The notes beneath the pieces are model-generated. The model was not told where the DNA came from. It did no database searches and was given only the letters and a program-made list of their open reading frames with translations. Below, piece after piece: positions 39,196 to 48,872 of a DNA stretch of 64,000 nucleotides (position 1 is its first letter; every line of letters begins with the position of its first letter). The translations under genes and the position numbers were made by a program. The DNA comes from Amycolatopsis sp. MtRt-6 (GTDB taxonomy: Bacteria; Actinomycetota; Actinomycetes; Mycobacteriales; Pseudonocardiaceae). The stretch spans positions 110,677-174,676 of the forward strand of contig NZ_JADWPD010000016.1 of NCBI RefSeq assembly GCF_017308975.1. Reading direction: 5' to 3'.

Positions 39196-41729
39196 ACGTG
39201 CTGACACTGGCCTGGCAGACGATCCGCGGCAGGCTCGGCGGGTTCGCCGGCGCGTTCATCGCGATCCTGTGCGGCACCGCGCTGGTGGCCGCCTGCGGTG
39301 TCCTCATGGAGTCCGGCCTGCGCGCCGGCGTCCCCACCCAGCGGTACGCCGCCGCGGCCGTCGTCGTCGGCGGGGAGCGGACCGTGCGCCCACCCGGCGC
39401 CGACGCCCTCTCCGCCGAGCCGGTCGGCGAGCAGCCGTCGGTCCCGGCGGAGCTGGCCGGGCGGATCGCCACCGTGCCCGGCGTGCGCGCGGCGGTGGCG
39501 GAACTGAGCTTCCCGGCGCAGGTCGTCACCCGCGACGGGCAGCTGCTCGCCGGCCGGGAGTCGCTGGGGCACAACTGGGACGCGGCGGTGCTGGCGCCGT
39601 TCACCCTGCGCGGTGGCGCGGCACCCGCGACCGGCGGCGAGGTCGTGCTGGACGCCGAGCTGGCGCGCCAGGCCGGCGTCGGCATCGGCGGGCAGGTGCG
39701 GATCACGACCCGGTCCGGACCGGTGCCGTTCACGGTGAGCGGCGTCGTCGACGGCACCGCGCGCCAGGCGGCATTGTTCTTCACCCCGGAACGGGCGGCG
39801 GAACTGGCCGGACGGCCCGGCCGCGCCCACGCGATCGGCGTCCTCGCCGACCCCGGAGCCGCGCCCGAAACCCTCGCCGAGCGGGTGCGCGGCGTCGTCG
39901 GCGGCGCCGAGGTGGCCACCGGCGTCGAGCGCAGCAGCATCGAGTTCCTCGACGTCGGCCAGACCCGGACGCTGCTGCTGGCGATCGCCGGCTCGTTCGG
40001 CGGGTTCGCGCTGCTCGTCGCGGTGTTCGTGGTGGCGAGCACGCTGGCCCTGACCGTCAACCAGCGTCGCCGGGAGTTCGCCCTGCTGCGCGCGGTCGCG
40101 GCGACCCCGCGGCAGATCCGCAAGCTCATCGGCACCGAGACGACGCTGATCGCGCTCGTCGCCGGGGTGCTCGGCAGCGTGCTGGGCCTGGCGGTCGCGG
40201 GTGGGCTGCGGGACGCCTTCGCCGCGATCGGCGTCGTCCCGGCCGACTTCGAGCTGGCCTTCAGCCCGCTCCCGCCGGCGGCGGCGGTCCTGCTCGGCCT
40301 GGGCGCGGCCCGGCTGGCGGCCTGGGCGGCGGCGCGGCGGCCGTCGTCGATCCGGCCGGTCGAGGCGCTGGGCGAGGCCGCGGTCGAACGCCGCGAGCTC
40401 GGCCGGGGCCGCCTGCTCACCGGCTGGGGCCTGATGGTGGCCGGCCTCGGCGGCGCCCTCGTCCCGCTGTTCCTGCGCGGGGACATCGCCGCCGCGATCT
40501 CGACGATGTCGACCCTTGTCGTCGTCATCGGGCTGGCCGTGGTCGGCCCGCAGGTCACCGGCCTGGTCGTGCGGTTCCTGGTGCCGGTGCTCGCGCGGCT
40601 CTGGCGGATCAGCGGCTACCTCGCGGGGGCGAACGCCCACGCCAACGCCCGGCGCGTCGCGGCCGCGGTGACGCCGCTGATGCTCGCGGTGGCGTTCGCG
40701 CTCGCCACGTTCTACGGGCCGACGGCGATGACGGCGGCGACCCGGCAGGAGACCGTGCGGTCGACGACCGCCGACTACGTCCTGTCCGCACCGGGCGGGC
40801 TGTCGCCGGAGGTCGCCGCGGCGGCCGGCCGGGTGCCGGGCGTCGCGGCGGCGACCCCGGTGGTCCGCACGTCCGTCATCACCGCGACGCCGGTGGGCGA
40901 CAGCGTCGACGTCCAGCGGACGCCCGCGCAGGGCGTGGCGGGCGACCAGGCGGGGGCGGCCCTCGAACTGGGCGTCGACGCCGGGCGGCTCACCGACCTG
41001 ACCGGCGACACCGTGGCGCTGAGCCGCGCGGAAGCGGACTGGCTGGACAAGAAGCTCGGCGACGACGTGGAGTTCTGGTTCGGCGACGGCGTCCCGGCGA
41101 AGCTGCGGCTGGTCGCCACCTACACGCACGACCTGGCCTTCGGCGACTTCGTGCTGCCGGTCGCGCTGGCCCGTGAGCACATCGGCGGCCGGCTGGACGA
41201 CTCGGTGCTGGTCCGGCGGCAGCCCGGCGCCGACGCCGGCGCGGTGGCTTCGGCGCTGAGCGCGTTGCCGTATCCCGGTCTGGTGGTGGCCCCGGCGGCC
41301 GCCGCCCTCGCCCCGGAAGGCGGCGACCGGCAGGCGCAGTTCTACCTGAACCTCGTCGCGGCCGGCGTCATCGTCGGGTACCTCGCGATTTCGGTGGCCA
41401 ACACGCTGGTCCTGACGACCGCGCAGCGCGGCCGCGAGTTCGCGCTGCTGCGGCTGGTCGGCACGTCCCGCCGCCAGGTGACCCGCATGATGCGGCTCGA
41501 AGCCCTGGCCACGGTGGGGATCGCCGTCGTGCTGGGCACGCTGGTGGCGCTGGTTCCGTTGGCGCTGCTGAACTTCGGGCTGCGGGGCAACCCGGTCCCG
41601 GCGGGGTCGCCCACTGTCTACTGGGGAATCATCGCCGGCGCGGTCGTGCTCGGGATGGTGGCGATCGGGGTGGCGACGTCGGTGGCGCTGCGGGCGCGTC
41701 CGATCGACGCGATCGGTGTGCGCGAGTAG
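39192..41729 (+). CDS. FtsX/MacB-like ABC permease
   Basis: 845 residues. A first helix at about 15-35, a large extracellular domain, three helices around 255-370, a second helix cluster (about 410-500), a second extracellular domain (about 520-700) and three final helices: the duplicated FtsX arrangement usual in actinomycetes. The conserved RRREFALLRAVAATPRQIRKLI and RGREFALLRLVGTSRRQVTRMM are the two coupling repeats. GTG 39192 overlaps the ATPase stop. Probably responds to the divergent two-component system and handles envelope-active compounds; this is inferred. Confidence 0.87.
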   Translation: MNVLTLAWQTIRGRLGGFAGAFIAILCGTALVAACGVLMESGLRAGVPTQRYAAAAVVVGGERTVRPPGADALSAEPVGEQPSVPAELAGRIATVPGVRAAVAELSFPAQVVTRDGQLLAGRESLGHNWDAAVLAPFTLRGGAAPATGGEVVLDAELARQAGVGIGGQVRITTRSGPVPFTVSGVVDGTARQAALFFTPERAAELAGRPGRAHAIGVLADPGAAPETLAERVRGVVGGAEVATGVERSSIEFLDVGQTRTLLLAIAGSFGGFALLVAVFVVASTLALTVNQRRREFALLRAVAATPRQIRKLIGTETTLIALVAGVLGSVLGLAVAGGLRDAFAAIGVVPADFELAFSPLPPAAAVLLGLGAARLAAWAAARRPSSIRPVEALGEAAVERRELGRGRLLTGWGLMVAGLGGALVPLFLRGDIAAAISTMSTLVVVIGLAVVGPQVTGLVVRFLVPVLARLWRISGYLAGANAHANARRVAAAVTPLMLAVAFALATFYGPTAMTAATRQETVRSTTADYVLSAPGGLSPEVAAAAGRVPGVAAATPVVRTSVITATPVGDSVDVQRTPAQGVAGDQAGAALELGVDAGRLTDLTGDTVALSRAEADWLDKKLGDDVEFWFGDGVPAKLRLVATYTHDLAFGDFVLPVALAREHIGGRLDDSVLVRRQPGADAGAVASALSALPYPGLVVAPAAAALAPEGGDRQAQFYLNLVAAGVIVGYLAISVANTLVLTTAQRGREFALLRLVGTSRRQVTRMMRLEALATVGIAVVLGTLVALVPLALLNFGLRGNPVPAGSPTVYWGIIAGAVVLGMVAIGVATSVALRARPIDAIGVRE

Positions 41730-41935
41730 GGGGTGCGGGTCGACAGTGGTAGTCGCGCGCCCACTGGTCGGACGCGCCCTGCGTCCAGTGGTCGGCGCGA
41801 CCGTCGCCGCTGCCGGTATCATGTGAACCCCCTGGTGTGCGCGGGAAAACAGTGCGGCGCCGGCGGCGGCGCCTTCCAGGATAGGCAGTTCCCCTGAATT
41901 CTCAGGGGGTGCCGGAAGGGCCGCACCGCAGGAGT

Positions 41936-41953
41936 ATCGAAACTTTCCGAAAG
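41936..41953. promoter_or_regulatory. xylanase-type operator
   Basis: CGAAACTTTCCGAAAG contains the palindrome CTTTCCGAAAG (41943-41953). Elements of the CGAAA/TTTCG class precede xylanase genes in several actinomycetes and bind LacI-type repressors. It lies 77 nt before the xylanase start. The rest of the 300-bp gap holds a 7-bp hairpin, CCCCTGA/TCAGGGG (41891-41908), and no gene. Confidence 0.5.
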
Positions 41954-42029
41954 TGATTGCCCGACCAGCGGCGTTGCTCGCATGCTTTTGCCATCCTGGC
42001 TCGCCTGCCAGCCTCGACGAGGAGGAAGC

Positions 42030-42695
42030 ATGCACACCAAGAACCGTGGCCGTTTCAGGGTCTTCGCCACCGGGGCGGCCCTTGCGCTGGCCGCCACGCT
42101 CGTACCCGGTGTCGCCCGTGCCGACACGGTCATCACCACCAACCAGACCGGGAACAACAACGGGTACTACTACTCGTTCTGGAGCGCGGGTGGCGGCTCG
42201 GTCTCCATGACGCTGGGCTCCGGCGGCAACTACCGCACCAACTGGAGCAACGTCAACAACTTCGTCGCCGGCAAGGGCTGGAGCAACGGCAGCCGGCGGA
42301 CGGTAAATTACTCGGGCAGCTTCAACCCCTCCGGCAACAGCTACCTGACGCTCTACGGCTGGACGGCCAACCCGCTCGTCGAGTACTACATCGTCGACAA
42401 CTGGGGCAGCTGGCGGCCGACCGGGACGTACAAGGGCAGCGTGACCAGCGACGGCGGCACCTACGACATCTACCAGACGACCCGCTACAACGCGCCGTCC
42501 GTCGAGGGCACCAAGACGTTCAACCAGTACTGGAGCGTGCGCCAGCAGCGGCGGACCGGCGGCAGCATCACCACCGGCAACCACTTCGACGCGTGGGGCC
42601 GCGCCGGTATGCGGCTGGGCAGCTTCAACTACTACATGATCATGGCAACCGAGGGCTACCAGAGCAGCGGCAACTCCAACATCTCGGTGGGCTGA
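42030..42695 (+). CDS. secreted GH11 endo-1,4-beta-xylanase
   Basis: 221 residues with a Sec signal peptide (to about Ala32). Mature GH11 jelly roll: NGYYYSFWSAGGGSVSMTLGSGG, nucleophile Glu in NPLVEYYIVDNWG, thumb region, and acid/base Glu in MATEGYQSSGNSN. The size fits a single-domain enzyme without binding module. ATG 42030 has GGAGG 4 nt upstream. Followed after 2 nt by the CE4 deacetylase gene, an arrangement known for xylanase and acetyl-xylan esterase pairs in Streptomyces. Confidence 0.95.
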   Translation: MHTKNRGRFRVFATGAALALAATLVPGVARADTVITTNQTGNNNGYYYSFWSAGGGSVSMTLGSGGNYRTNWSNVNNFVAGKGWSNGSRRTVNYSGSFNPSGNSYLTLYGWTANPLVEYYIVDNWGSWRPTGTYKGSVTSDGGTYDIYQTTRYNAPSVEGTKTFNQYWSVRQQRRTGGSITTGNHFDAWGRAGMRLGSFNYYMIMATEGYQSSGNSNISVG

Positions 42696-42697
42696 CC

Positions 42698-43360
42698 GTG
42701 CGTGCGTGGAGCACCGTGCCGGTCGCGGCGGCCCTCGCCGTGGCCGGCACCATCGCCGTCGCACCGGCCCAGGCGGCCGCGTGCACCGGGTACGTCGGCC
42801 TGACCTTCGACGACGGGCCGTCGAACAGCAGCACCCCGGCCCTGCTGACCGCGCTGCGGCAGAACGGGCTGCGGGCCACGATGTTCAACGTCGGCCAGAA
42901 CGCGGCCGCGTACCCGGCGCAGGTCCGCGCCCAGGTGAGCGCGGGCATGTGGGTCGCCAACCACAGCTACACGCACCCGCACCTGACCCAGCTGAGCCAG
43001 GGCCAGGTGGATTCGGAGATTTCCCGGACCCAGCAGGCGATCGCGGCGGCGGGCGGCGGCACGCCCCGGCTGTTCCGCCCGCCGTACGGGGAAACGAACG
43101 CGACGGTCCAGTCGGTGGCGTCCCGCTACGGTCTCCGCCAGGTCATCTGGGACGTCGATTCGGGAGACTGGAACAACGCGAGCGTCGACGCGATCGTCGC
43201 GGCCGGCGCCCGGCTCTCGAACGGCCAGGTGATCCTGATGCACGACTGGCCGGCCAACACCCGTGCCGCCATCCCCCGCATCGCGCAGACGCTCGCGAGC
43301 CGCGGGCTCTGCGCGGGGATGATCTCACCGCAGACGGGGCGGGCGGTCGCCCCGGCCTGA
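42698..43360 (+). CDS. secreted CE4 polysaccharide deacetylase (probable acetyl-xylan esterase)
   Basis: 220 residues with signal peptide (LAVAGTIAVAPAQA). NodB motifs in order: GLTFDDGPS, HSYTHPHLTQ (metal His-His), RPPYGETNA, DVDSGDW, VILMHDW. The family removes acetyl groups from xylan or chitin oligosaccharides. GTG start 2 nt after the xylanase stop, so cotranscribed; the context makes acetyl-xylan the likely substrate. No binding domain. Confidence 0.9.
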   Translation: MRAWSTVPVAAALAVAGTIAVAPAQAAACTGYVGLTFDDGPSNSSTPALLTALRQNGLRATMFNVGQNAAAYPAQVRAQVSAGMWVANHSYTHPHLTQLSQGQVDSEISRTQQAIAAAGGGTPRLFRPPYGETNATVQSVASRYGLRQVIWDVDSGDWNNASVDAIVAAGARLSNGQVILMHDWPANTRAAIPRIAQTLASRGLCAGMISPQTGRAVAPA

Positions 43361-43430
43361 GGTGTGCGGTGGCGCGGCGGATGCACCCCGCCGCGCCACC
43401 ATCCTCCACAATGGACTCGCGGTGGGCCGG

Positions 43431-43643
43431 TCACTCGGCGACGCGCGTCCGGCCGCACCAGGCGAACACCGGCACCCGGTCGCCGCTGCCGGTCGTGGTG
43501 TATCCGCCGTCGTGGGAGAAGTGCTCGTAGCCGGCGCCGAAGCTCACCTTCGCGACTTCGCCGATGCTGCCGACCGTCCATTCGCGATGCCGTTCGATCA
43601 GCTCGGCCGGACCACCGGAAAGCGTCACCTTGATCTGCGTCAT
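43431..43643 (-). CDS. small DUF5988-like protein
   Basis: 70 residues: MTQIKVTLSGGPAELIERHR, then VAKVSFGAGYEHFSHDGGYTTTG and VFAWCGRTRVAE. GGP near the start and GYEHF in the middle resemble a family of small actinobacterial proteins of unknown function (DUF5988), often in biosynthetic loci. AGGAATC precedes the ATG weakly. It stands alone; TTGACGTGTCAA at 43710-43721, 67 nt upstream, is a possible regulatory dyad. Confidence 0.6.
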   Translation of the reverse strand: MTQIKVTLSGGPAELIERHREWTVGSIGEVAKVSFGAGYEHFSHDGGYTTTGSGDRVPVFAWCGRTRVAE

Positions 43644-43896
43644 GATTCCTGCTCCGTGGGTTCGTGGGCGGAATGTGGCGTTCGTCTCTTGACGGTGCCC
43701 GAGTCCCGATTGACGTGTCAAGATTTCGGGCTCCTATCCGGAATTGCCAAGAAATAGGGGTTGCGCCGCGGCGTAAGGCAAGGGGTCGGTTAACTCGGAC
43801 ATTTCACCGGCCCGGCGATGCCTGGTCGGTTCCCGTTCCCCCGGCGTTCATTTCCGGCGCCCGCCCGTGTTACTTGCGGTGCCTAAGTTTCTCCGC
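43644..43896. other. 253-bp intergenic region
   Basis: Divergent space between the DUF5988-like gene and the ABC exporter. Holds the near-palindrome TTGACGTGTCAA (43710-43721) and a relatively A+T-rich patch near 43725-43760. No gene seen. Confidence 0.4.
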
Positions 43897-44811
43897 GTGG
43901 ACGCACCCTTGGCCGTGAGAGCCCGCGGGATCACCAAGTGCTTCGGCGACGTCGTCGCGCTCGACGGCGTCGACTTCGACGTGGCGCCGGGCCGGATCCA
44001 CGGCCTGGCCGGACCCAACGGAGCGGGCAAGACGACGCTGCTCGGTCTGCTGCTTGGCCTGGCGGTCGCCGACGAAGGCCGGCTGGAGGTCCTCGGCACG
44101 CCGGTCGGCCGGGCACTCGCCGCGCCCGCCGGCGTCGCCGGGTTCGTGGACGGGCCCGGCCTGTACCCCGCGCTGACGGCCCGGCAGAACCTGACGGCCC
44201 TGGCCCGGCTCGGCGGCCACCCCGTCGGCGACGTCCTCGAGGAGGTGGGTCTCGCCGACGTCGCCGACGACCGCGTGCGCGGGTTTTCCCTGGGCATGCG
44301 CCAGCGTCTCGGCCTCGCGGCGGCGTTGCTCACCTCGCCGCGGCTGCTGGTGCTCGACGAGCCGGCCAACGGCCTGGACCCGGCGGGCAAGAAGCACGTC
44401 CACGGAGTCCTCGGCCGCTTGGCGGCGAACGGCACGGCGGTGGTGCTGTCGAGCCACCGCATGGACGACCTCGAGGCGCTGTGCGCGGAGGTGACGATCC
44501 TGGCGACGGGCCGCGTGGTGTTCACGGGCCCACCGGCCAAGCTGTCCGCGGAGAGCGGCGAACTCGCCTACCGCCTGCGGACCTCGGACCCGGCCATCGC
44601 CGGCCGGGTGATCGAGGAGACGCGCGGGATCCGCCTCGTGGCGGCACCGCGGGAGGCGGAGGGGGTGGTGGTGCGAGCCCTGGTTCCCGCGCTCGACGAG
44701 CTGGTGCTGCGGCTGGCGAGGGACGGTGTCGCGGTGCGCGAACTGGTACCGGTGGTGTCCCCGCTGGAGGCGGCGTTTCTCGCGCTGACCGAGCAGGGGA
44801 GCGCCCGATGA
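43897..44811 (+). CDS. ABC exporter ATP-binding protein
   Basis: 304 residues from the GTG at 43897; GTG 43867 in frame is possible. Walker A GPNGAGKTT, signature FSLGMRQRLGLAAALL, Walker B LLVLDEPANGLDPAG, SSHRMDDLEALC. DrrA/CcmA class with a C-terminal extension (VVVRALVPALDELVLRLARDG). Overlaps the permease gene by 4 nt. The substrate is unknown. Confidence 0.85.
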   Translation: MDAPLAVRARGITKCFGDVVALDGVDFDVAPGRIHGLAGPNGAGKTTLLGLLLGLAVADEGRLEVLGTPVGRALAAPAGVAGFVDGPGLYPALTARQNLTALARLGGHPVGDVLEEVGLADVADDRVRGFSLGMRQRLGLAAALLTSPRLLVLDEPANGLDPAGKKHVHGVLGRLAANGTAVVLSSHRMDDLEALCAEVTILATGRVVFTGPPAKLSAESGELAYRLRTSDPAIAGRVIEETRGIRLVAAPREAEGVVVRALVPALDELVLRLARDGVAVRELVPVVSPLEAAFLALTEQGSAR

Positions 44812-46127
44812 CCGCCACCGTCCGGCCCGTTCCCCTCTCGCGTGTCTACCGCTTCGAGCTCGTCAAGCTCTTCGCCACCTGGCGCATCCGGCTGCTCGTC
44901 CTCGCCTGCTGGCTGGCCCCCGCCGTCTTCGTCGGCGCCGTGAGCGAACAAAGCTCCCTCCCCGTCGACACCCTCTTCGGCCGGTGGATGAACGTCACCG
45001 GGTGGGCCGGTCCGCTCGTCATGCTCGGCTTCGCCGGCACCTACGCGCTTCCGCTCCTCACCTCCCTCGTCGCCGGGGACGTCTTCGCCGCCGAGGACCG
45101 GCTCGGTACCTGGCGGCACCTGCTCGTCGCCGTCCGCTCCGCGCGCCGGCTCTTCGTCGCGAAAGCCCTCGCGAGCCTCACCGTCCTGCTCGTGCTCGTC
45201 GCCGGGCTGGCCGTCTCCGGTACCGCCGGTGGCCTGCTCACCGTCGGGAACCGGGCCCTCGTCGGGTTCGACGGGCACCTGCTGGCACCCGGCGACGCCG
45301 CCACGAACGTGCTCCTCGCCTGGGTGAGCGTGCTCGCCCCGACCCTGGCCCTCGCCGCGCTCGGGCTGCTCGGGTCCGTCCTCTGGGGACGGTCGCCGAC
45401 GGGCCTGCTCCTGCCCGCCGTCGCCGCCCTCGCGATGGCGCTCGCCCAGCTGCTGCCGCTGCCCGTCGCCGTCCGGCTCGCCCTGCCCAGCTACGCCTTC
45501 ATCGCGTGGAACGGCCTCTTCACCGACCCCGCGCAGCTCGGCCCGCTGCTCATCGCCGACGGCGTCAGCCTGGCCTGGGCCGTCGCCGCGACGACGCTCG
45601 CGTACCTGCTGTTCGTCCGCCGCGACTTCACCACCGCCGGCCACGACGGCTCGGGACGCCGGGTGCTCGCCCTGTTCCCCATCGGAGCGCTCTTCGCCGC
45701 CACCGCCGGGATTCTCGCCGCCGCGACCCCGGCCGCCGGGATCACCCAGGACAAGGTGCAGCAGTCGGTCGCCACCGCGTTCGCGCACCTCTACCGCCTG
45801 CAGGCCGCCCAGCTGCACCGCCCCGACGTCCCCGAAGCGCAGCTGGCCGCCACGGCCGCGTGCACCAAGGGCGACGGCCTCGCCGAGACCGAAGGGCCCG
45901 GCAACGACTGGCGCTGCGTCGTCTCCTGGCACCTGCCCGGCGTCGCGGCCACCGGGTCGGCGATCTACCAGCTGGACGTCACCGCGGACGGTCACTACGT
46001 CGCCGACGGCGACGGGCCGAAGGAAGTCAACGGCTACTTCCCGGTGCGGACGCCCGACGGCGACCAGCCCAACCCGCTCTGGCAGTTCGACGCAGGAGTC
46101 GAGTTGCTCGCCACCACGAAGGGATGA
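44808..46127 (+). CDS. ABC-2 type permease with extracellular C-domain
   Basis: 439 residues. Six hydrophobic segments within about 1-310 (GDVFAAEDRLGTWRHLLVAVRSARRL is the coupling loop), then about 120 residues after the last helix (AAGITQDKVQQSVATAFAHLYRLQAAQ ... GNDWRCVVSWHLPG) predicted outside the membrane with a pair of Cys. Such an extra domain is unusual for ABC-2 permeases and may bind the exported substrate. Overlaps the ATPase gene and precedes the phosphoesterase gene by 3 nt. Confidence 0.82.
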   Translation: MTATVRPVPLSRVYRFELVKLFATWRIRLLVLACWLAPAVFVGAVSEQSSLPVDTLFGRWMNVTGWAGPLVMLGFAGTYALPLLTSLVAGDVFAAEDRLGTWRHLLVAVRSARRLFVAKALASLTVLLVLVAGLAVSGTAGGLLTVGNRALVGFDGHLLAPGDAATNVLLAWVSVLAPTLALAALGLLGSVLWGRSPTGLLLPAVAALAMALAQLLPLPVAVRLALPSYAFIAWNGLFTDPAQLGPLLIADGVSLAWAVAATTLAYLLFVRRDFTTAGHDGSGRRVLALFPIGALFAATAGILAAATPAAGITQDKVQQSVATAFAHLYRLQAAQLHRPDVPEAQLAATAACTKGDGLAETEGPGNDWRCVVSWHLPGVAATGSAIYQLDVTADGHYVADGDGPKEVNGYFPVRTPDGDQPNPLWQFDAGVELLATTKG

Positions 46128-46130
46128 CGG

Positions 46131-48872
46131 ATGCAGGTAACCCGCCACAGACGACGCACCGGTAAGCCCCGGCCGCGGCACCGGTTCCGGTTCGCGACGG
46201 CCGGCTCCCTCACGTTCGTGCTCGTCGTCACCGGTGCCGGCGTCGGTGCCGCCTCGACGCGGCAGTTCGGCGACGACCAGGTCGGCCAGGTCACCGAGGA
46301 CGGTCAGGTGGTGGCCGCCGACCAGTACCTCGACCCGATCGGCGACCGGCTCGTCGTGAACAGCGGCAAGATCATGGCGTCCGCCCTCAGCCCGGACGGC
46401 AGCCACCTCGCCGCGCTGACCACCGACGGCGGCATCGCGCTCACCGTCGTCGACCTCGAGCACTGGCAGGTGCAGCAGCTCGTCGGCAACTCCGCGACGG
46501 CGGACCTGCGCATCCCCGGCAACGACGTCGGCCAGGAAGGCCCGTCGTACTCGCCGGACGGCAGGACGCTGTGGCTGGCCCAGACCGACGGCTACACGCG
46601 GTTCACGGTCAACCCGGACGGCACGGTCGCGGCTCCCGCCGCGGTCAGGATCCCGGCGGACGGCGCGAAGCACGGGCTGGTGGCCCAGGCGGTGTTCTCA
46701 CCCGACGGGTCCACTGTGTACTCCGCGGTCAACGGCCAGAACCGGGTCGTCGCCCTCGACGCGGCGACCGGCGCGATCAAGCAGAGCTGGGCCGTCGGCA
46801 ACGCCCCGCGCGACCTCGTCCGCGTCGGCAGCAAGCTGTACGTCAGCAACGAAGGCGGGCGGCCGGCGCGGCCCGGCGAGCCGACACTGAACTCCTACAA
46901 CACCCAGGTGCCGGCCAGCGGGTTCACCGGCGCCACCACCAGCGGCACGGTCAGCGTCGTCGACCTGGCGCACCCGGCCGCCACACCGAAGAGCATCGAC
47001 GTCGGCCTGCACCCGACCGCGCTGTCCTTCAGCAGGGGCGCGCTGTTCGTCACCAACACCGCGAGCGACACCGTCTCGGTCATCGACACCGGCCGCGACC
47101 AGGTCGTCCAGACCATCGCGACCCAGCCGTGGCCGGAGGCGGCGGTCGGTTACGAGCCCGACGGCGTCACCCTCACCGGCGACGGCCACCTGCTCGTGAC
47201 GCTCGGGCGCGCCAACGCCGTCGCCGTCTACCGCTACCAGGGGCCGCAGGAGCCGGTGAGCTACGTCGGCCTGCTGCCGACGGACTACTTCCCGACGTCG
47301 ATCACCACGGCCGGCCCGGACGTGCTGGTCGCCAACACCCGCGGCGTCGACGCCCGCCGCCCGGCCACCGCGGCCGGGCACGGCACCCACGACACGACGG
47401 CGAGCCTGCAGAAGTTCCGGCTGCCCGCCGACAACGCGATCCGCGGGTACACCGCCAAGGTCTTCCGGCAGAACGGCTGGACACCCGGCTCGGTCCAGGT
47501 GGCCCGCGACAACGGCCACCGCACCCCGGTGCCGGTGCCGGCGCGGCTCGGCGACCCGTCGCCGATCAAGCACGTCTTCCTGCTGGTCAAGGAGAACCGC
47601 ACCTACGACCAGATCCTCGGCGACGACCCGCGCGGCAACGGCGAGGAGTCGGTGACGCAGTTCGGCGAGAACGTCACGCCGAACCAGCACGCGCTGGCCC
47701 GGCAGTTCGGGCTGTACGACAACACCTACGACATCGGCACGAACTCCGCCGAGGGCCACAACTGGCTCATGCAGGCCGACAACCCCGAGTACACCGAGTC
47801 GTCGGCGGGGGAGTACCTGCGCAGCTACGACACCGAGGACGACGCGCTCGGCCACCAGACCTCGGGGTTCCTCTGGACCGGCGCGCTCGCGGCCGGGCAG
47901 TCGGTGCGGGACTTCGGCGAGTTCCAGCAGTTCCTCACCAAGCCGGCCGGGGCGACCTGGCAGAACCTCTACTGCGACGCGAAGAACATGGCCGCGACCG
48001 GGGAGCCGAGCGCCTACCCGCTCGTGTCGTCCTCGCCGATCCCGTCGCTCAACGACGTCTCGGTGCCGGGCTACCCGAAGTTCGACACGGCCGTGCCGGA
48101 CGTCTACCGCTACCAGATCTGGAAGGACGACTTCGAGCGGCACGGCCCGGCGAACCTGAACATGCTCTGGCTGTCCAGCGACCACACCGGCGGCCCGCCG
48201 AACGCGGCCGCCCAGGTCGCCGACAACGACCTCGCGGTCGGCCGGGTCGTCGACACGATCTCGCACAGCCCCTACTGGAAGGACTCGGCGATCTTCGTCG
48301 TCGAGGACGACTCCCAGGCCGGCCTCGACCACGTCGACGGCCACCGGGCGCCGGTGCAGATCATCAGCCCGTACGCCCGGCGCGGCGTCGTCGACAGCCA
48401 CTACTACTCGCAGATCACGATGATCCGCACGATCGAGCAGATCCTCGGGATCCACCCGATGAACCAGAAGGACAGCGCGGCGACGCCGATGAGCGCGGCC
48501 TTCACGCCGAAACCGGACTTCACGCCGTTCCCGGCGGTGCCGAACCGGACGGCACTGACGGCGGGCCTGGCGACCCAGCCGTCCTGCGGTGCGGACACCC
48601 CGGCACCCCCGGACCCGGCCGCGGCTCCGGTGCCCTCGCCGGCGGTGCCCGGGGACAAGCGGCAGCTGGCGGCGCAGTGGCAGGAGTGGGCTGCGCACCA
48701 GCGGCTGACCGGCCCCGACGCCGTCGCCGACTACGCCGACCCCGCGCAGATGAACCACTTCACGTGGTACCAGACGCACGGGTGGCAGCTGCCCTACCCG
48801 GGGGAGCGCCAGGTGTACGCCCCGGAGCAGGTGCCGGGCGCGTTCCTCCCGTCCGCGGAATCGGACGGCTGA
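46131..48872 (+). CDS. secreted beta-propeller plus phosphoesterase
   Basis: 913 residues. N-terminal basic region and hydrophobic helix at about 24-42 for export or anchoring. Residues 70-470 are YncE-like propeller blades (SALSPDGSHLAALTTDGG, VFSPDGSTVYSAVNGQNRVVALD, GALFVTNTASDTVSVIDTG). From about 475 comes a phosphoesterase/acid phosphatase domain: HVFLLVKENRTYDQILGD, TYDIGTNSAEGHNWLMQAD, and IFVVEDDSQAGLDHVDGHRAPVQIISPY. The pairing of propeller and phosphatase is a known architecture. It follows the exporter permease by 3 nt, so the three genes form an operon; the functional link is unclear. Confidence 0.86.
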   Translation: MQVTRHRRRTGKPRPRHRFRFATAGSLTFVLVVTGAGVGAASTRQFGDDQVGQVTEDGQVVAADQYLDPIGDRLVVNSGKIMASALSPDGSHLAALTTDGGIALTVVDLEHWQVQQLVGNSATADLRIPGNDVGQEGPSYSPDGRTLWLAQTDGYTRFTVNPDGTVAAPAAVRIPADGAKHGLVAQAVFSPDGSTVYSAVNGQNRVVALDAATGAIKQSWAVGNAPRDLVRVGSKLYVSNEGGRPARPGEPTLNSYNTQVPASGFTGATTSGTVSVVDLAHPAATPKSIDVGLHPTALSFSRGALFVTNTASDTVSVIDTGRDQVVQTIATQPWPEAAVGYEPDGVTLTGDGHLLVTLGRANAVAVYRYQGPQEPVSYVGLLPTDYFPTSITTAGPDVLVANTRGVDARRPATAAGHGTHDTTASLQKFRLPADNAIRGYTAKVFRQNGWTPGSVQVARDNGHRTPVPVPARLGDPSPIKHVFLLVKENRTYDQILGDDPRGNGEESVTQFGENVTPNQHALARQFGLYDNTYDIGTNSAEGHNWLMQADNPEYTESSAGEYLRSYDTEDDALGHQTSGFLWTGALAAGQSVRDFGEFQQFLTKPAGATWQNLYCDAKNMAATGEPSAYPLVSSSPIPSLNDVSVPGYPKFDTAVPDVYRYQIWKDDFERHGPANLNMLWLSSDHTGGPPNAAAQVADNDLAVGRVVDTISHSPYWKDSAIFVVEDDSQAGLDHVDGHRAPVQIISPYARRGVVDSHYYSQITMIRTIEQILGIHPMNQKDSAATPMSAAFTPKPDFTPFPAVPNRTALTAGLATQPSCGADTPAPPDPAAAPVPSPAVPGDKRQLAAQWQEWAAHQRLTGPDAVADYADPAQMNHFTWYQTHGWQLPYPGERQVYAPEQVPGAFLPSAESDG

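Noticed and set aside
38748..42764. 1338-codon minus-strand frame across the ABC exporter and xylanase genes
   Set aside because: It covers three well-supported plus-strand genes and reads as low-complexity Arg/Gly/Asp sequence.
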